Shown here: positions 24,072-45,597 of the stretch, one piece after another | Layout of the letters: every line of letters starts with the position of its first letter | Numbering within the stretch: the first letter of the stretch is position 1 | Source: Deinococcus marmoris DSM 12784 | Lineage (GTDB): Bacteria > Deinococcota > Deinococci > Deinococcales > Deinococcaceae | Length of the DNA stretch: 50,550 nt | Direction: 5' to 3' | Assembly (NCBI RefSeq): GCF_000701405.1 | Contig: NZ_JNIV01000025.1 | Coordinates: forward strand, 1-50,550 | The notes under the pieces: generated by a model | The model's input: the letters and a program-made list of their open reading frames with translations, nothing else | What the model was told of the DNA's origin: nothing | Database searches by the model: none | Made by a program: the position numbers and the translations under genes

Positions 24072-26406
24072 TCCTCGAAGGGAAAGGCGTCGGCGTTCAT
24101 CAGGCTGTACACCCCCGTGAAGGCGGCCAGATGTTCAAAGGCCGCCGCGTTGACGCGGTAGCGCACTTCACCATTCACGGTGTCCTGCTGGACGAACTGC
24201 AGGTGGGTTTCTTTGTGCTGATCGGCGAACACCTCGCGGATTTTGGACCAGTCGTCGAAGAAGTACTCCTCGAGTTGCGGCAGGATCCGTTCCCGCAGCG
24301 CGCTCGCCACACCGGCGAGGGTGCCCGGCAGGCCCATCAGGTAGGCGTGACCGATCACCTGCTCGCGGCTGAGCAGGCGCTCGATGCGGTCATTGATGGC
24401 GTACAGGAATTTGCGGAGGTCCAGTTCCTCTGCGCCTATCTCAAGGATGGGCAGAACGCGTGGCTCCGGCCAGACCGGGTGAAACACGAAGCGGCGGCGC
24501 AGCGCGGTGTCCAGTTGCGTCAGGCTGCGGTCGGCGGTGTTCATGGTGCCGATCACGTACAGCGTGTCTGGGACGCTCAGGGCGCGGCGGCTCAGGGGCA
24601 GTCTGGCGGTGAGGGCTTCCGGGCGCCCTGCGCGCTTTTCTGATTCCAGCAGGGTGATCAGTTCACCGAAAATCTTGGCCACGTTGCCCCGGTTGATCTC
24701 GTCGATGATCAGGACGTGGGGGCGTGGGCCCGTGCTGGGCTGGGCCTGGGGTTCCGGGCGAGAGACCCCGAGGCGTTGCAGAACCTCGCCGGCGCTGGCT
24801 CCGGCCACCCGTTGCAGGGTGGGGGGCGCGAACCGCCGGCCCGTCACCTCCTGTGCGCTGACCTTCAGGCCGGTGGCCAGCCATTTGACTGATCGGGCGT
24901 GGGCGTAGTTCGTGGTGAACATCGGCTCGTGGCCGGGATCAAAGGTGTACTCGCCCGTCACGATGCCCACCGCACCGATCGTGTCCGAATTCATCGCCAG
25001 CAGAACCACATCGCCGACCCGGACGCCATCCCGGAACAGCGTCTGGGACGGATTCAGATCCTCACTGCTGATATCGGCCAGATCCTTCGGCGGCTGATTC
25101 CAGCTTCCAATTCGCATCTTGCCGTGTTCTATACAGTGGTTCCGCACCGCACTAAATGAGGTGGCACCGTCAACGTAAAACCGCCAGACCTGGGCGTCTG
25201 GTCCAGCGGTTGCCGGTGCAAACACTTCAGCACGCTGCTGTTCCGCACCCTCTGGCAAAGCCAGCTTGCCCCCTGCCGCCCGCACCGACTCGAGAAAGAT
25301 GCCGTCTTCCAGGCGGTAACTGAGCTGTCCGCCCTGCATCACGGGCTTGATGCCCTCGATGAAGTCCTCGTAGCCGAACGACTGGTGAAAGGTCACGAAC
25401 GAGATCGCCTCCGCCACAACCAGTTCGTCATAGCGGGTCTTCAGCATCGCGCGGTCTTCCAGGTGTTCGGCCAGGAGCGCTGGGTCCAGAATGGCCAGCG
25501 CCCGCTCCACGACCTGAAACGTTTTGCCCGTGCCAGGCGGACCGTAGAGGATCTGGTTCAGGGGAACAGCGGCACTGATCACTTCAGCGAGGATCTCTTG
25601 ACGGTGGCCGGGTGTTTCTGGCATGACGGTCTCCTCAATAGCGTCGGCAAAACCCAGACGGGCACGCCTGACTTCCGGGGGAATCCGCGACAGCATGCCC
25701 ATCCAGTTGCCGTACCCGATCTCGTTGCCCTGGGCATCGGTGAACACCCAGCCCGAGGTTCCACCGCGCGGGCGCATCAGGATCACGCCCGTCGCGGCGC
25801 TGGCGGACTCGAAGGGCGTATCGACCGTGAATTCCAGCAGTTCGGTGTCCGGCTTCGCGGTCAAGGCACCCTGGGCCAGCAGTTCTTCCTTGAGTTCCCG
25901 GTCCCCGGCGTCCATGAAAAACCCTGTCTTTGCTTCACTCCCGGCGAGGACCACGAGCTTTCCTTCCCGCATCTGGGCACGGGCCATCAGGTGCTCGGTT
26001 TTCAGGGTGAAGATCGGCGTTTGGCTGGTGCTGGCCAACTCGTCCAGCCAGTCTCCATGTGTCGTCTTTGATCCGTCCGGTGCGCGGAAGGACCAGTCGC
26101 GCAGGCCGTTGGCCATCCGCCCGGCCACCACGCATCCCGCCTCGGTGCTGCCGCCGAATGCCGTATCGCGAACAAAGCGCAGTTCCCCCGTGGCCTCGTC
26201 TGCTTGCAATTCACCGTCGGCGATGAGGCGCTCGCGGTGCGCCCGGTAGCCTGGGGAAACGTACTGCTCATAGCTGTTGGCCACCTGCGCCCGCGCGGCA
26301 CTGCCTGCCAGGACCACGAACTCGCTGCCCCGTTGCTGTGCCCGCGCCGTGACGCCTTTGGTGCTCAGCTCAAACGTCGGTCCGGTGGAGTCCGGTGGTT
26401 CATGCG

Positions 26407-26410
<4 letters not shown>
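24068..26410 (-). CDS. mcrB: McrB-like AAA+ GTPase with two DUF4357 repeats
   Basis: A 780-residue protein. I chose ATG 26410, which overlaps the preceding stop (ATGA) and has GGAGG nine bases upstream; GTG 26419 is possible. Two similar N-terminal domains of the DUF4357 kind span residues ~12-125 and ~133-240 ([19 protein letters not shown] against [19 protein letters not shown]). The motor has Walker A GPPGTGKT at 290-297, Walker B with [10 protein letters not shown] at 567-576, and the McrB signature GTMNTADRS at 621-629. Between Walker A and B lies an inserted domain (about 408-535, VWRFYVDG to GRRFAPP) that looks EVE/PUA-like and may read modified bases. McrB normally recognises modified DNA and drives McrC cleavage. 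Confidence 0.9.
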
Positions 26411-33236
<6,826 letters not shown>

Positions 33237-33239
33237 TGT

Positions 33240-38345
<5,106 letters not shown>

Positions 38346-38945
38346 GAACGCCTCGAGTCAGGGGAGGGGGGGCAGGCGCAGGGGACCATAGGGTCCTGAG
38401 ATTATGGCAAAGATGAAAGGCAGCTTGACGGCTGGTGCCTCCAGCCGCCATTTTTCGTACGAATGGAGGCGGCACCGGTTGGGCGTGCTGGCCGTTTTTC
38501 TGAAGGTCACCTGACTCCCGCCTTCAGCGGCTCGCAAGACGACAGCCAGCGCCACTTCCGACTCCCCGTCCGTCCTTCGGGGGCACCTCGCAGGGCATTC
38601 TCAGAAGCAACCGGGCGCAGGGCAGGACACCCTGGGTGAGACGCTGATCAGGCGGGTACTTTAACGTCAGCGGGCGCGCTGCCTGGTCCCGGCTGAAGGC
38701 GGCAGTGGGGCTGCCGATCCGTGCCACGGCCGCGTCGGTGCGTCCGCTTCGCCCAGGTCCGTGCCGCGCCATGTGCAGCAGACCTGGTAGAGACAGCCGC
38801 ATATGTAGTGGAACGGGTGGCAACTTCAGGACGGGCAGGCGGTCAGGGCGTCAAGATACGGTCTGGCGCGAGCGTCCTGATTCTGACTCTCCATGCCCGG
38901 CACGTTCGGTGCGCTGATCGGGAGGGCCGGTGCTACTGTCCAGAC
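38346..38945. promoter_or_regulatory. Divergent control region of the defence operon
   Basis: 600 bp with no supported gene, between the minus-strand defence operon and the plus-strand XRE regulator. The clearest structure is a dyad near the operon: GGTGCCTCC (from 38434) and GGAGGCGGCACC (to about 38476) flank TTCGTACGAA (38454-38463), itself a perfect palindrome. Together they look like an operator for a dimeric regulator, possibly the XRE protein encoded opposite. Nearer the regulator start, TACTGT at 38933-38938 lies seven bases before the GTG at 38946, as in leaderless Deinococcus promoters. Confidence 0.4.
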
Positions 38946-39488
38946 GTGAATCCCCATGATCGGTTTGTTCTGAACTTTGCGACGCCAGAATTTGTCGGCA
39001 CCGCTGTTGTTTCGCCCATCGTTATGGAGGAGCAACTCGGGCGTCTGCTGCCGGATCAAGGGGCGGAACATCTGAAGACGATGTCCGTGCAGTTGCTGGC
39101 AGGACGGGTGGTGGTCAGCGGGCAGACCGTGTTGTGGACCCATAGACTGACCCCGGACCTGCTGGGCGGCGGTGAAACGAACCTCCCTCTGGAACGTCCC
39201 CCACTTGCCCAACTGCTGGACGACGCCGACCTGAGCAACGGACAGGTTGCCGCCGCCCTCGACACCACCACGGTGACGGTGTCTCGGTGGCGTGCGCGCC
39301 GGGTGGTTCCTCCGGTCACGTCGGCCATCCGGCTGGCGACCTTTATCGGTGTTCCTGTAGAGACGATCGAGTGGAGGCCCGACGAGGACAGAGATTATGA
39401 AATGGCCCTGAATCCGTTTCCGCTGGTCAAGAGCGGTCAGAGGGTTCAGGAGGAGCGCCGCCTGCACAAAAGTAAAATGCTGGATTAA
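38946..39488 (+). CDS. XRE-like helix-turn-helix regulator
   Basis: A 180-residue protein from GTG 38946. No Shine-Dalgarno is close, but TACTGT lies seven bases upstream, which fits a leaderless transcript. The N-terminal half (FVLNFATPEFVGTAVVSPIV) is of unknown type. At about residues 94-150 there is a helix-turn-helix: LAQLLDDADLSNGQVAAAL, then TTVTVSRWRARR and VTSAIRLATFIGV, as in XRE/Cro-like regulators. It faces away from the defence operon across a region with a strong dyad, so it may control that operon or itself. Confidence 0.7.
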   Translation: MNPHDRFVLNFATPEFVGTAVVSPIVMEEQLGRLLPDQGAEHLKTMSVQLLAGRVVVSGQTVLWTHRLTPDLLGGGETNLPLERPPLAQLLDDADLSNGQVAAALDTTTVTVSRWRARRVVPPVTSAIRLATFIGVPVETIEWRPDEDRDYEMALNPFPLVKSGQRVQEERRLHKSKMLD

Positions 39489-39712
39489 CGGCTGGCTTTC
39501 TCAAGCGTGTCGGCGCTCCAGGAAACGAATTCCTGAAGGACTGCTCCCCAGATGGCCGTGATGACATCGGCCGGTGGGTGCGCCGCAGCCTCCTGGCGTT
39601 CAGGCCCCGTGAGGAGGCAGACTGACGCCGAGATCCGGCGCGGCTGAGTCTGAAAAAGGGCGCAGTCTGGAAGCCCTGCTGGCCGTTGGGCGCTGCGCGC
39701 ACCACGCAGACC
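39485..39712 (-). pseudogene. Protein-like open frame lacking a start codon
   Basis: A 75-codon open stretch on the minus strand between TGA (39713-39715) and TAA (39485-39487). Its last part is strongly protein-like (VCLLTGPERQEAAAHPP, ADVITAIWGAVLQEFVSWSA, DTLEKASR), but no ATG, GTG or TTG in frame was found. Its stop overlaps that of the XRE gene by two bases in convergent orientation. It is probably the 3' remnant of a small gene downstream of the primase operon, or a gene with a frameshift. Function unknown. Confidence 0.35.
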
Positions 39713-39753
39713 TCAGGCGGTGCGTTGTTTGTTCCTGTGGACCGGGCGTTTTC

Positions 39754-40173
39754 TCATGGGGCTGTTTCGCCAGGGGAATCAGCGGTCCGCCGGACCTGCC
39801 AGCCATTTCCTTGATGTGCCGCGCAGACGTGAAGCGCCGCCGTGATCACGGGCGCGTCCGGATCGCCGTCCAGCCACCCATGGGCGTGCCGGCCAAGAGG
39901 ACACAGACCATCGCCGAACGCGTCCGGACCGGTCCAGCGGCGACAGGTGACGCAGCGTCCCGGCGCCGCGCTCAAGGTGGCCACATCGAGCCGTCCATCG
40001 GGCCGCTGACCGCGCGCCAGACGGCGGACCAGTGGGTCCCTGTGGTCACGGACCGCTTGCAAGAGTTCTTCAGGCGGTGCTTGTCGTGCCGTGGGCCGGA
40101 GTTTTCCTTCCGGGGTCAGCGTCAGGGAAACGCCATGCTGGCGCAGCCTGGCCGACAGGCCCACCAGCGTCAC
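39754..40173 (-). CDS. Small TubC-docking-like, Cys-rich protein
   Basis: A 139-residue protein. The start GTG 40173 overlaps the primase-helicase stop (GTGA), so it is coupled to that gene. The first ~50 residues (LSARLRQHGVSLTLTPEGKL, then PPEELLQAVRDHRDPLVRRL) follow the pattern of TubC N-terminal docking-like domains, which are frequent next to phage-type primases. The C-terminal part has C-V-T-C, C-P-L-G-R-H and H-V-C-A-A-H, likely a zinc-binding unit. It may help the primase bind partners or DNA. Exact function unknown. Confidence 0.7.
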   Translation of the reverse strand: MTLVGLSARLRQHGVSLTLTPEGKLRPTARQAPPEELLQAVRDHRDPLVRRLARGQRPDGRLDVATLSAAPGRCVTCRRWTGPDAFGDGLCPLGRHAHGWLDGDPDAPVITAALHVCAAHQGNGWQVRRTADSPGETAP

Positions 40174-43100
40174 AAGTCGTCTCCGGTCCAGCCGGACGGT
40201 GGGGCGCTGACAGGTTTGACAACTTCGGGGCTGTTTTCCGAAAGCCTTTCTTGTTCTCTTTCAGAAGAGAAGGGATCAGGAGAGCTTTGGGAAAAACCGT
40301 TTGAAGCTGTCAAACCTGTCAGTTCGTCCCCGCTCTGCTGGTCCGCCTTCTCAGGAAATTTGGCCGGCCTGTCCAGTCGCCAGCGGCGCTGTTTGCCGTC
40401 ACTGCCGGACTTCAGTCCCACCGACTCGCACGCCCGGTTGAATTTCTGTCCTCCCAGCGGCGTGGTGCCCATGGCGTTGCACCACTCTTGATAGCAACCC
40501 TTCAGGTCGCTGATCCCCATGCCCCGCAGGAGTGCCGCGTGGTCCAGGCTCAGCCAGAATCCGTGCAGTTCATCGACCGAGTGCCAGAATTTCTGCGTGG
40601 CTTCCTTACAGACGGCGGCGCGGTGAATGTCCCGGGCACCAACCTGATGGAGCCGGGTCAGCCCTTCGACGGCCCACGCGGTGAAACCGCGAACCAGGGC
40701 GCTGTTCGGATCCCGCCGCAGCGCCTCGATCGGCCGTCCGTTCAGGAGAAGGTCCCCCTTGTCCAGCCGATGGGTGAATGGCAGCGCCAGCACCCGGTCT
40801 TTCAGGGCGTCGTCGTACGCCTCCACGCGTGGGGGATCGTTGGCCACCATCATCAGGACATGTGTGGGGGTGAAGGTGAATGCCTCGTTGTACAGCAGTC
40901 GGCCAGGCAGTCGGTCGGCCCCGCTCAGGGTCTTCAACAGCTCAGCGTCCAGGCGGGCGTTGCCCGCTTCCGCACACAGGACCACGCGCTTCGCCCAGAT
41001 GGCCGCGCCCAGTCGCTCGCGTGAGGAGTCCCCGGCGAGGTGGCTGGGGTCCACCGTGGTGGCCATGTCACCCAGCACTGTGGACAGCAGTTCGCTGAAG
41101 GTGCTTTTTCCGGTGCCTGGCTTGCCGGACATCCACAACAGCAGACGCAGCGAGGACGCGCCGCTCAGTGCGTAGCCGGCCACGTCCTGGAGCGTGAGGG
41201 CCAGGTCGGCGTTTCCGCCGGTCATCCGCCCCAGCACGGCGGCCCAGTCGCCTTGATCTGCGTCACTGTCGTACTCCACCTGGGCCAGCTGGAGCAGATG
41301 GTCTTCACGCCGTGCTTCGCGGAACGTGCCGTTGGTCCAGGTGCCGTTCTGAAACCCGATCACCCACGGGCGCGGCTGGAAAGCCTCCAAAGGTTTTTTG
41401 TACATGGTCTCTGCGCTGCTGAGGATGGCCTGCTGTTTCTTATCATCTTCCGTGCTGCGAGCAACGCGGTGGAGCGTGTGGTACGCCTTGAGCATGGCGG
41501 CGGCGCGGCGTGCTATGGCTGTCACCTTGCGCGGGTCGGCGTCCAGTGAGCTGCTCAGCCGCCTGGTGGCCGTGTCCAGCACGCTGTACAGGTTCAGCAG
41601 GCGGTCTGTTTCCCATTCCATGGCCTTTCCCAGTTCCTGAACGCGCTGGCGCGCCTCCAGCCGGCCCGGGCCAGACTTGCCGCCGCCGAGCCACTGTTTT
41701 CCGTTCCAGGCCAGGTAGCCGCCCAGGTCGGGAACGAAGGCCAGGTCATTGCCAGCGTGATCGCACAGCCTGCGGGAGTGTGCCAGGTCACGGTCGATGG
41801 CAACCACATTCCACCTGACCCGGACTCCCAGCAGGTCAAGCAACTGCCCGGCGCTGTAGGTGTCGTTTTCGCCCTGTGGATCGGGGAGGTCTTCAGCTGC
41901 TGGCAGACCCTCCACGGCGGTCACGTTGATGGTCACCGTGGTTTTTTTGCTCGCCTTCCTGGCGCGTGAGCCGACTGCGCTCAGGTCCAGCGGATCGGCC
42001 TTGCCCGCTTGCAGGCCGCTGTCCAGGGTCACCGACGTTTCAGCCTTGCCCAGCCCGATCTGTGCGGCCACCGCGCTCAGGGAGGCGCGCACTTCCGCCT
42101 CATCCAGAAATCCAGTGCCGATGGCCCTTCCTGCCCTGTAGGCGACAGCATTCAAGGTGCTGTTCCTCTTGCCCAGGGGGGCCGCCAGCAGATCGGCGCA
42201 GCAGCCGTCAAGCAGGACCTGAACGTATTTGACGCAGGCGGGGTTAGATCCTACGAGGGTGCCTGCCTCGATCTCGTTTTGCCGCTTTTGGATGTCAGCG
42301 CGCCGCCGCCTGGTGGCTTTGAGTTGCTGCTCACGGTCCGCTTTCGCTGCATTCAGAGCGTCTTGCAACTCCGGCCAGCCGACGAGCAACTCGGCCCGGC
42401 TGTGCTGCACGTCTGCATGCAGTTCCACAGTCCGGGTCAGGAATCCCGGCTCGTTTTTGCCGTGGACGTAGCCTGGTAAGCGCATGGTGCGCGGCAGATC
42501 GCACACCGAGGTGTCCGCGCCGTACAGGGTGGCCAGGAATTTTTGGACGGTTCTGAATTCCTCGAGGGGCAGATCGGTGACCTTCCAGTACACGTGGAAA
42601 CGCCCAGGACTGGTTTCCACGATGGCCGTGGGCTGGTGTGGAAACGTGGGCGGTAGGGGCTTGCCGTCCAGATCGATGTATACGGCGGCCACGCGGGACA
42701 CCTGGTCACTCTGTCGCCGCGTGGCTTCCGCCGAGAGGACGTTGACCACCCAGGCCACGCCCAGGCGGGCGTGGTTGGCGCGCAGGTACTGTCCGGCTTC
42801 GATTTGCGCCAGCGTGAAGCTTCCGCCCCTGGCCGTGCAGTCCTCGAGGTGGCCGCCGTCCGCCGTGGCCAGCCTGTATTTCTGCGTTTCCCTGCGCTGG
42901 CCGCTCTGGTCCGTCCAGGCAGACCTGAAGTACAGCTCGTCAGGGCCGTCGGGGAGGGTCTGGAGAAAAATCTTCTCGCCTGGCTCGCGGAAGACCGCCA
43001 CCAGGCGCGCGGCTTCCTGCGGCATCTGCTGATCGGTGATGGTCTGGTTCAGGGCGAAGACCCGCACCTCCGCCTCTGGCTCGGTTGCCTGGGCCGCCAT
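40170..43100 (-). CDS. Primase-helicase of phage/plasmid (P4/D5) type
   Basis: A 976-residue replication protein. The N-terminal RepB-like primase has the D-x-D metal pair at D143/D145 in AAVYIDLDGKPLPP and SPGRFHVYWKV at 164-174 with the conserved His. A D5-type middle region and an SF3 helicase follow, with Walker A WMSGKPGTGKSTFSE near residue 660 and VLMMVANDPPRVE later. It would prime and unwind DNA for replication of the integrative element. The C-terminal ~50 residues (DELTGLTASNGFSQ to VVKPVSAPP) are low-complexity and are encoded by a large imperfect palindrome. The start ATG 43100 lies 72 bp downstream of the excisionase-like gene. Confidence 0.9.
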   Translation of the reverse strand: MAAQATEPEAEVRVFALNQTITDQQMPQEAARLVAVFREPGEKIFLQTLPDGPDELYFRSAWTDQSGQRRETQKYRLATADGGHLEDCTARGGSFTLAQIEAGQYLRANHARLGVAWVVNVLSAEATRRQSDQVSRVAAVYIDLDGKPLPPTFPHQPTAIVETSPGRFHVYWKVTDLPLEEFRTVQKFLATLYGADTSVCDLPRTMRLPGYVHGKNEPGFLTRTVELHADVQHSRAELLVGWPELQDALNAAKADREQQLKATRRRRADIQKRQNEIEAGTLVGSNPACVKYVQVLLDGCCADLLAAPLGKRNSTLNAVAYRAGRAIGTGFLDEAEVRASLSAVAAQIGLGKAETSVTLDSGLQAGKADPLDLSAVGSRARKASKKTTVTINVTAVEGLPAAEDLPDPQGENDTYSAGQLLDLLGVRVRWNVVAIDRDLAHSRRLCDHAGNDLAFVPDLGGYLAWNGKQWLGGGKSGPGRLEARQRVQELGKAMEWETDRLLNLYSVLDTATRRLSSSLDADPRKVTAIARRAAAMLKAYHTLHRVARSTEDDKKQQAILSSAETMYKKPLEAFQPRPWVIGFQNGTWTNGTFREARREDHLLQLAQVEYDSDADQGDWAAVLGRMTGGNADLALTLQDVAGYALSGASSLRLLLWMSGKPGTGKSTFSELLSTVLGDMATTVDPSHLAGDSSRERLGAAIWAKRVVLCAEAGNARLDAELLKTLSGADRLPGRLLYNEAFTFTPTHVLMMVANDPPRVEAYDDALKDRVLALPFTHRLDKGDLLLNGRPIEALRRDPNSALVRGFTAWAVEGLTRLHQVGARDIHRAAVCKEATQKFWHSVDELHGFWLSLDHAALLRGMGISDLKGCYQEWCNAMGTTPLGGQKFNRACESVGLKSGSDGKQRRWRLDRPAKFPEKADQQSGDELTGLTASNGFSQSSPDPFSSEREQERLSENSPEVVKPVSAPPSGWTGDDL
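40207..40322. repeat. 116-bp imperfect inverted repeat in the 3' end of the primase gene
   Basis: CTGACAGGTTTGACAACTTC at 40207-40226 is complementary to 40303-40322 at 19 of 20 positions. The DNA between also folds back: GTTTTCCGAAAGC pairs partly with GCTTTGGGAAAAAC, and the centre has TTCTCTTT-CAG-AAGAGAA. The whole can form one long cruciform or RNA hairpin while still coding for the protein tail. Possible roles are terminator, replication origin or protein-binding site. Confidence 0.8.
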
Positions 43101-43172
43101 GTTCAGCGCCCACCGAAGCCCGGAGGGCGGCGAACAGATGTGTTGGCCTTTTTCTGACGCAGAACATTCATG

Positions 43173-43460
43173 TTAAACTGCCTCCTTGAGGTTTTTCTGA
43201 GCGCGTTGGTGAAACCAGTCGAGCAAGGCGCGGCGGGAGAATTTCCAGCCGTTGCCGACCGCGTAGGCGGGCAGATCGTGCGAAGCGACCAGCGAGCGGA
43301 TCTCGCCTTCGCTGACGTTGAGCAACGCTGCCGCTCCCGCAGTGTTCAGGATGACGTCAGGGGTTTCGAGCGTGCTGAGGGCGGATTCCAGACGCTGCAG
43401 GAGGTCGGGCAGGCGCACCAGGATACCGAGGTCAAGGATGATTTGCGTGGTGTGTTCCAT
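43173..43460 (-). CDS. Excisionase-like helix-turn-helix protein
   Basis: A 95-residue protein from ATG 43460; GTG 43463 is directly before it. The C-terminal 50 residues (AAALLNVSEGEIRSLVASHD, LPAYAVGNGWKFSRRALLDW) are a clear MerR-like winged helix-turn-helix of the excisionase/AlpA (HTH_17) type. Such proteins bind DNA near attachment sites or promoters and help the integrase excise the element. It is divergent from the regulator-integrase gene pair, the usual lysogeny-module arrangement, and is followed by the primase-helicase. Confidence 0.85.
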   Translation of the reverse strand: MEHTTQIILDLGILVRLPDLLQRLESALSTLETPDVILNTAGAAALLNVSEGEIRSLVASHDLPAYAVGNGWKFSRRALLDWFHQRAQKNLKEAV

Positions 43461-43540
43461 CACTGATCACTATAAGATATGGTGAAGTCCGAGTCTATTT
43501 ATGACTTGATCAGAAATGCGGGTTGGGTTCTAATGGGGCC
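43461..43540. promoter_or_regulatory. Divergent promoter and operator region
   Basis: This 80-bp gap between the excisionase-like gene and the regulator is A+T-rich against its surroundings. It contains TATAAGATAT (43471-43480), usable as a -10 for the minus strand, and TATTTATGA for the plus strand. TGATCA occurs twice (43464-43469 and 43507-43512), and AAGTC/GACTT form a small dyad. These fit a regulator-controlled switch. Confidence 0.45.
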
Positions 43541-44245
43541 ATGACTGATTCCCACCCCAGTGTTGCTCCGGCGGGCAGCGTGCTACCCATTCCACCGAAC
43601 CCCAGAAGAAGCGCGCACTGGCGACAGGCAAAGTGGTCACCGCCCAGTGCAGGTGCGGAGTCGGAGGTTATCTGGGCTCCGTCGCCGGGTCAGACGTTCG
43701 ATCTGGCTGTGCTGCCGCCAAAGCAAGCGGGTCAGATGCTGGCGCGCCGCCGGGAAAGCCGGAATCTTCGCCTGGTGGATGTGGCCGCGCAGATCGGCCA
43801 GCTCAGTGGGGAGACGCCGCCGAGCGCCCAGTACCTGTCGGCCATCGAACATGGGCACACCAAGCTGGCCAACAGCAAATACCTGCGCTACCTGACTCAG
43901 GTCCTTGATCTCTCGGCCAGTGACCTGGCGGCGATCACTGGCGTGATCGTCGAAGACCGGCGCGCCGTGGACGTGTTTGCGGCCCACGCCGCCGACCTGG
44001 CACCTGAGCAGCCTTCCGGGCAGCGGGCCTACACTCTGGGGGCTGACGTGCTGATCGTCGATCACGGTGAACGCGGTCTCGTTCCGGGGGGACGGTATCT
44101 GATCGAGCAGGGCGGCGCCGTGCGGCAGGCGCGCGCCTGCGCTGCGCCGGAAGGGCAGATGCTGTTGCTCGTTGACCACCTGCTTGTGGAGCCTGAAACC
44201 GTTCAGGTGCTGGGCCGAGTGCTGTTTGTCGGCCAGTACACCTGA
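43541..44245 (+). CDS. XRE-family repressor-like regulator
   Basis: A 234-residue protein from ATG 43541; a TTG at 43523 is possible. A Pro-rich N-terminal region precedes a helix-turn-helix (QAGQMLARRRESRNLRLVDV, AQYLSAIEHGHTKL, YLRYLTQVLDLSASDLAAI), the XRE layout. The C-terminal ~75 residues (ADVLIVDHGERGLVPGGRYL, LLLVDHLLVEPETVQVLGRV) resemble the S24/LexA-CI dimerisation fold. I see no Ser-Lys protease pair, so it is probably not self-cleaving. It sits directly before the integrase and opposite the excisionase-like gene, the position of a phage-type repressor. Confidence 0.8.
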   Translation: MTDSHPSVAPAGSVLPIPPNPRRSAHWRQAKWSPPSAGAESEVIWAPSPGQTFDLAVLPPKQAGQMLARRRESRNLRLVDVAAQIGQLSGETPPSAQYLSAIEHGHTKLANSKYLRYLTQVLDLSASDLAAITGVIVEDRRAVDVFAAHAADLAPEQPSGQRAYTLGADVLIVDHGERGLVPGGRYLIEQGGAVRQARACAAPEGQMLLLVDHLLVEPETVQVLGRVLFVGQYT

Positions 44246-44261
44246 GCCGGGTGAACTGACG

Positions 44262-45584
44262 ATGCCTCCCGCTGGCTGGAAAAACCGAAACGCTGCACCG
44301 AAGACGCGTGGCAAGGAGAAGTACATCACGGAACGCCAGGACGGCCGTTTCGCTGTCACCATTGAGAACGGTAAGTTCGACGCCGACAAGGGGCGGCATG
44401 TGGCGTTCCAGAGTACCTACCGCACCCTAGAAGACGCCTGTAAAGCCCGCAACAAGGTACTCCATGACCGTGACCGTGGCATCGTGGTGATCCGCGACAG
44501 CACCACGGTGCGCGAACTGCTCGTTGACTGGGGACGGCGACGCCGGGATGCCGGGGCCGAACACTCGACGGTTGAAAACCACGCGTGGCTGACGGAGCTC
44601 ATCTCGGGTGCGTTCGATGTGGCGCCGTTGGTGCAGTTTGGAAACCGGCAGGTCCAGAAACTGGAAGTGCAGCATGTGGAGGCGATGCTCGGGAGCCTGC
44701 GTCAAGCAGGCTACAAACCGAGCACGCGGGCCAAGGCTTTCCGGCAACTGCGCAGCGCCGTTGAGGAGGCTGTTCAGCGCGGCCTCCTGCCCCGCAACCC
44801 TGTTCGTGGCGTCCGGGCTCCCGTTGTCGCTGCGTCTGCCCCGCGAACGACCTGGACGCCGGAGGAACTCACCCGCCTCCATGCAGCCGTGAAGGAAAGC
44901 CGGATGTCTGCTTTTTTCATCCTTCTGATGGCCACCGGTACCCGCGTGGGCGAGCTGGTGGGCGCGTGTCTGGAGGACTACGATCCGGCCAGCGGGGTCC
45001 TGCGGATCACCGGAACGGCCAAGAAGGGGGGCGGGCGGGGCAAGCCGAAGACCGAGCATGCGCTGCGCGAACTGCCCCTGCCTCCCGCCGTGTGCCAGAT
45101 CCTGGCGGACCACCTTGTGGCAGTTTCGAGGGCCCGCGCCGCTGCTGGTCCCCTCTGGGGTCAGCGGAAAACGGTCAAGGACGAGGCTGAGACCCGTGCC
45201 CTTCAGCGTCAAGCCTCGACCCGCCGGTACGCGGCAGGCTGGGTGCCCGCGCCCCCGGCCCCTGAACCGTATGCGCCGATGTTTCCAACAGGGAACGGAA
45301 CGCCGTTCCTGGTCCGCAACGTGCAGCGGGAGTGGAGCGAGATTCTGAAACGCGCCGGCCTGCCGCACCGGCCCCTGCACGAGACGAGGGCGGCCTGGAT
45401 CACGGCGGTGCTCGGGGAATTGAAGGTCCACGAGGTGCAGCGAGCGGCGGGGCACTCAACTCCGGAAATGACGTTGCACTACGCCCGCAACGTAGAGGGC
45501 CGCCAGACCCGTGCGGCGTTCATCGGGGCTGAGCGTCTGGGACTGGTGGACAGCCAGGAAGAAGGGGGAGAGTCAGTCAGTTAA
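44262..45584 (+). CDS. int: Tyrosine recombinase (integrase)
   Basis: A 440-residue integrase. The start ATG 44262 is preceded by GGGTGA; the frame open to 44172 overlaps the regulator. An N-terminal arm-binding segment (KYITERQDGRFAVTIENG) is followed by a core-binding SAM-like domain (about 90-185) and the catalytic domain. Visible catalytic residues are the Arg of MATGTRVGELV, the H-x-x-R of LHETRAAWI, the His of GHSTPEMTLHY and the tyrosine in that same HYAR. It integrates and excises DNA at an attachment site. Its end lies 165 bp from the 3' end of a tRNA-Ala gene, the classic target. A hairpin terminator follows at 45598. Confidence 0.95.
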   Translation: MPPAGWKNRNAAPKTRGKEKYITERQDGRFAVTIENGKFDADKGRHVAFQSTYRTLEDACKARNKVLHDRDRGIVVIRDSTTVRELLVDWGRRRRDAGAEHSTVENHAWLTELISGAFDVAPLVQFGNRQVQKLEVQHVEAMLGSLRQAGYKPSTRAKAFRQLRSAVEEAVQRGLLPRNPVRGVRAPVVAASAPRTTWTPEELTRLHAAVKESRMSAFFILLMATGTRVGELVGACLEDYDPASGVLRITGTAKKGGGRGKPKTEHALRELPLPPAVCQILADHLVAVSRARAAAGPLWGQRKTVKDEAETRALQRQASTRRYAAGWVPAPPAPEPYAPMFPTGNGTPFLVRNVQREWSEILKRAGLPHRPLHETRAAWITAVLGELKVHEVQRAAGHSTPEMTLHYARNVEGRQTRAAFIGAERLGLVDSQEEGGESVS

Positions 45585-45597
45585 CAGCGCAGAGCGC

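Noticed and set aside
40207..40322. Treating the palindrome as IS ends or a CRISPR-like repeat
   Set aside because: There is no spacer periodicity, target duplication or transposase between the arms.
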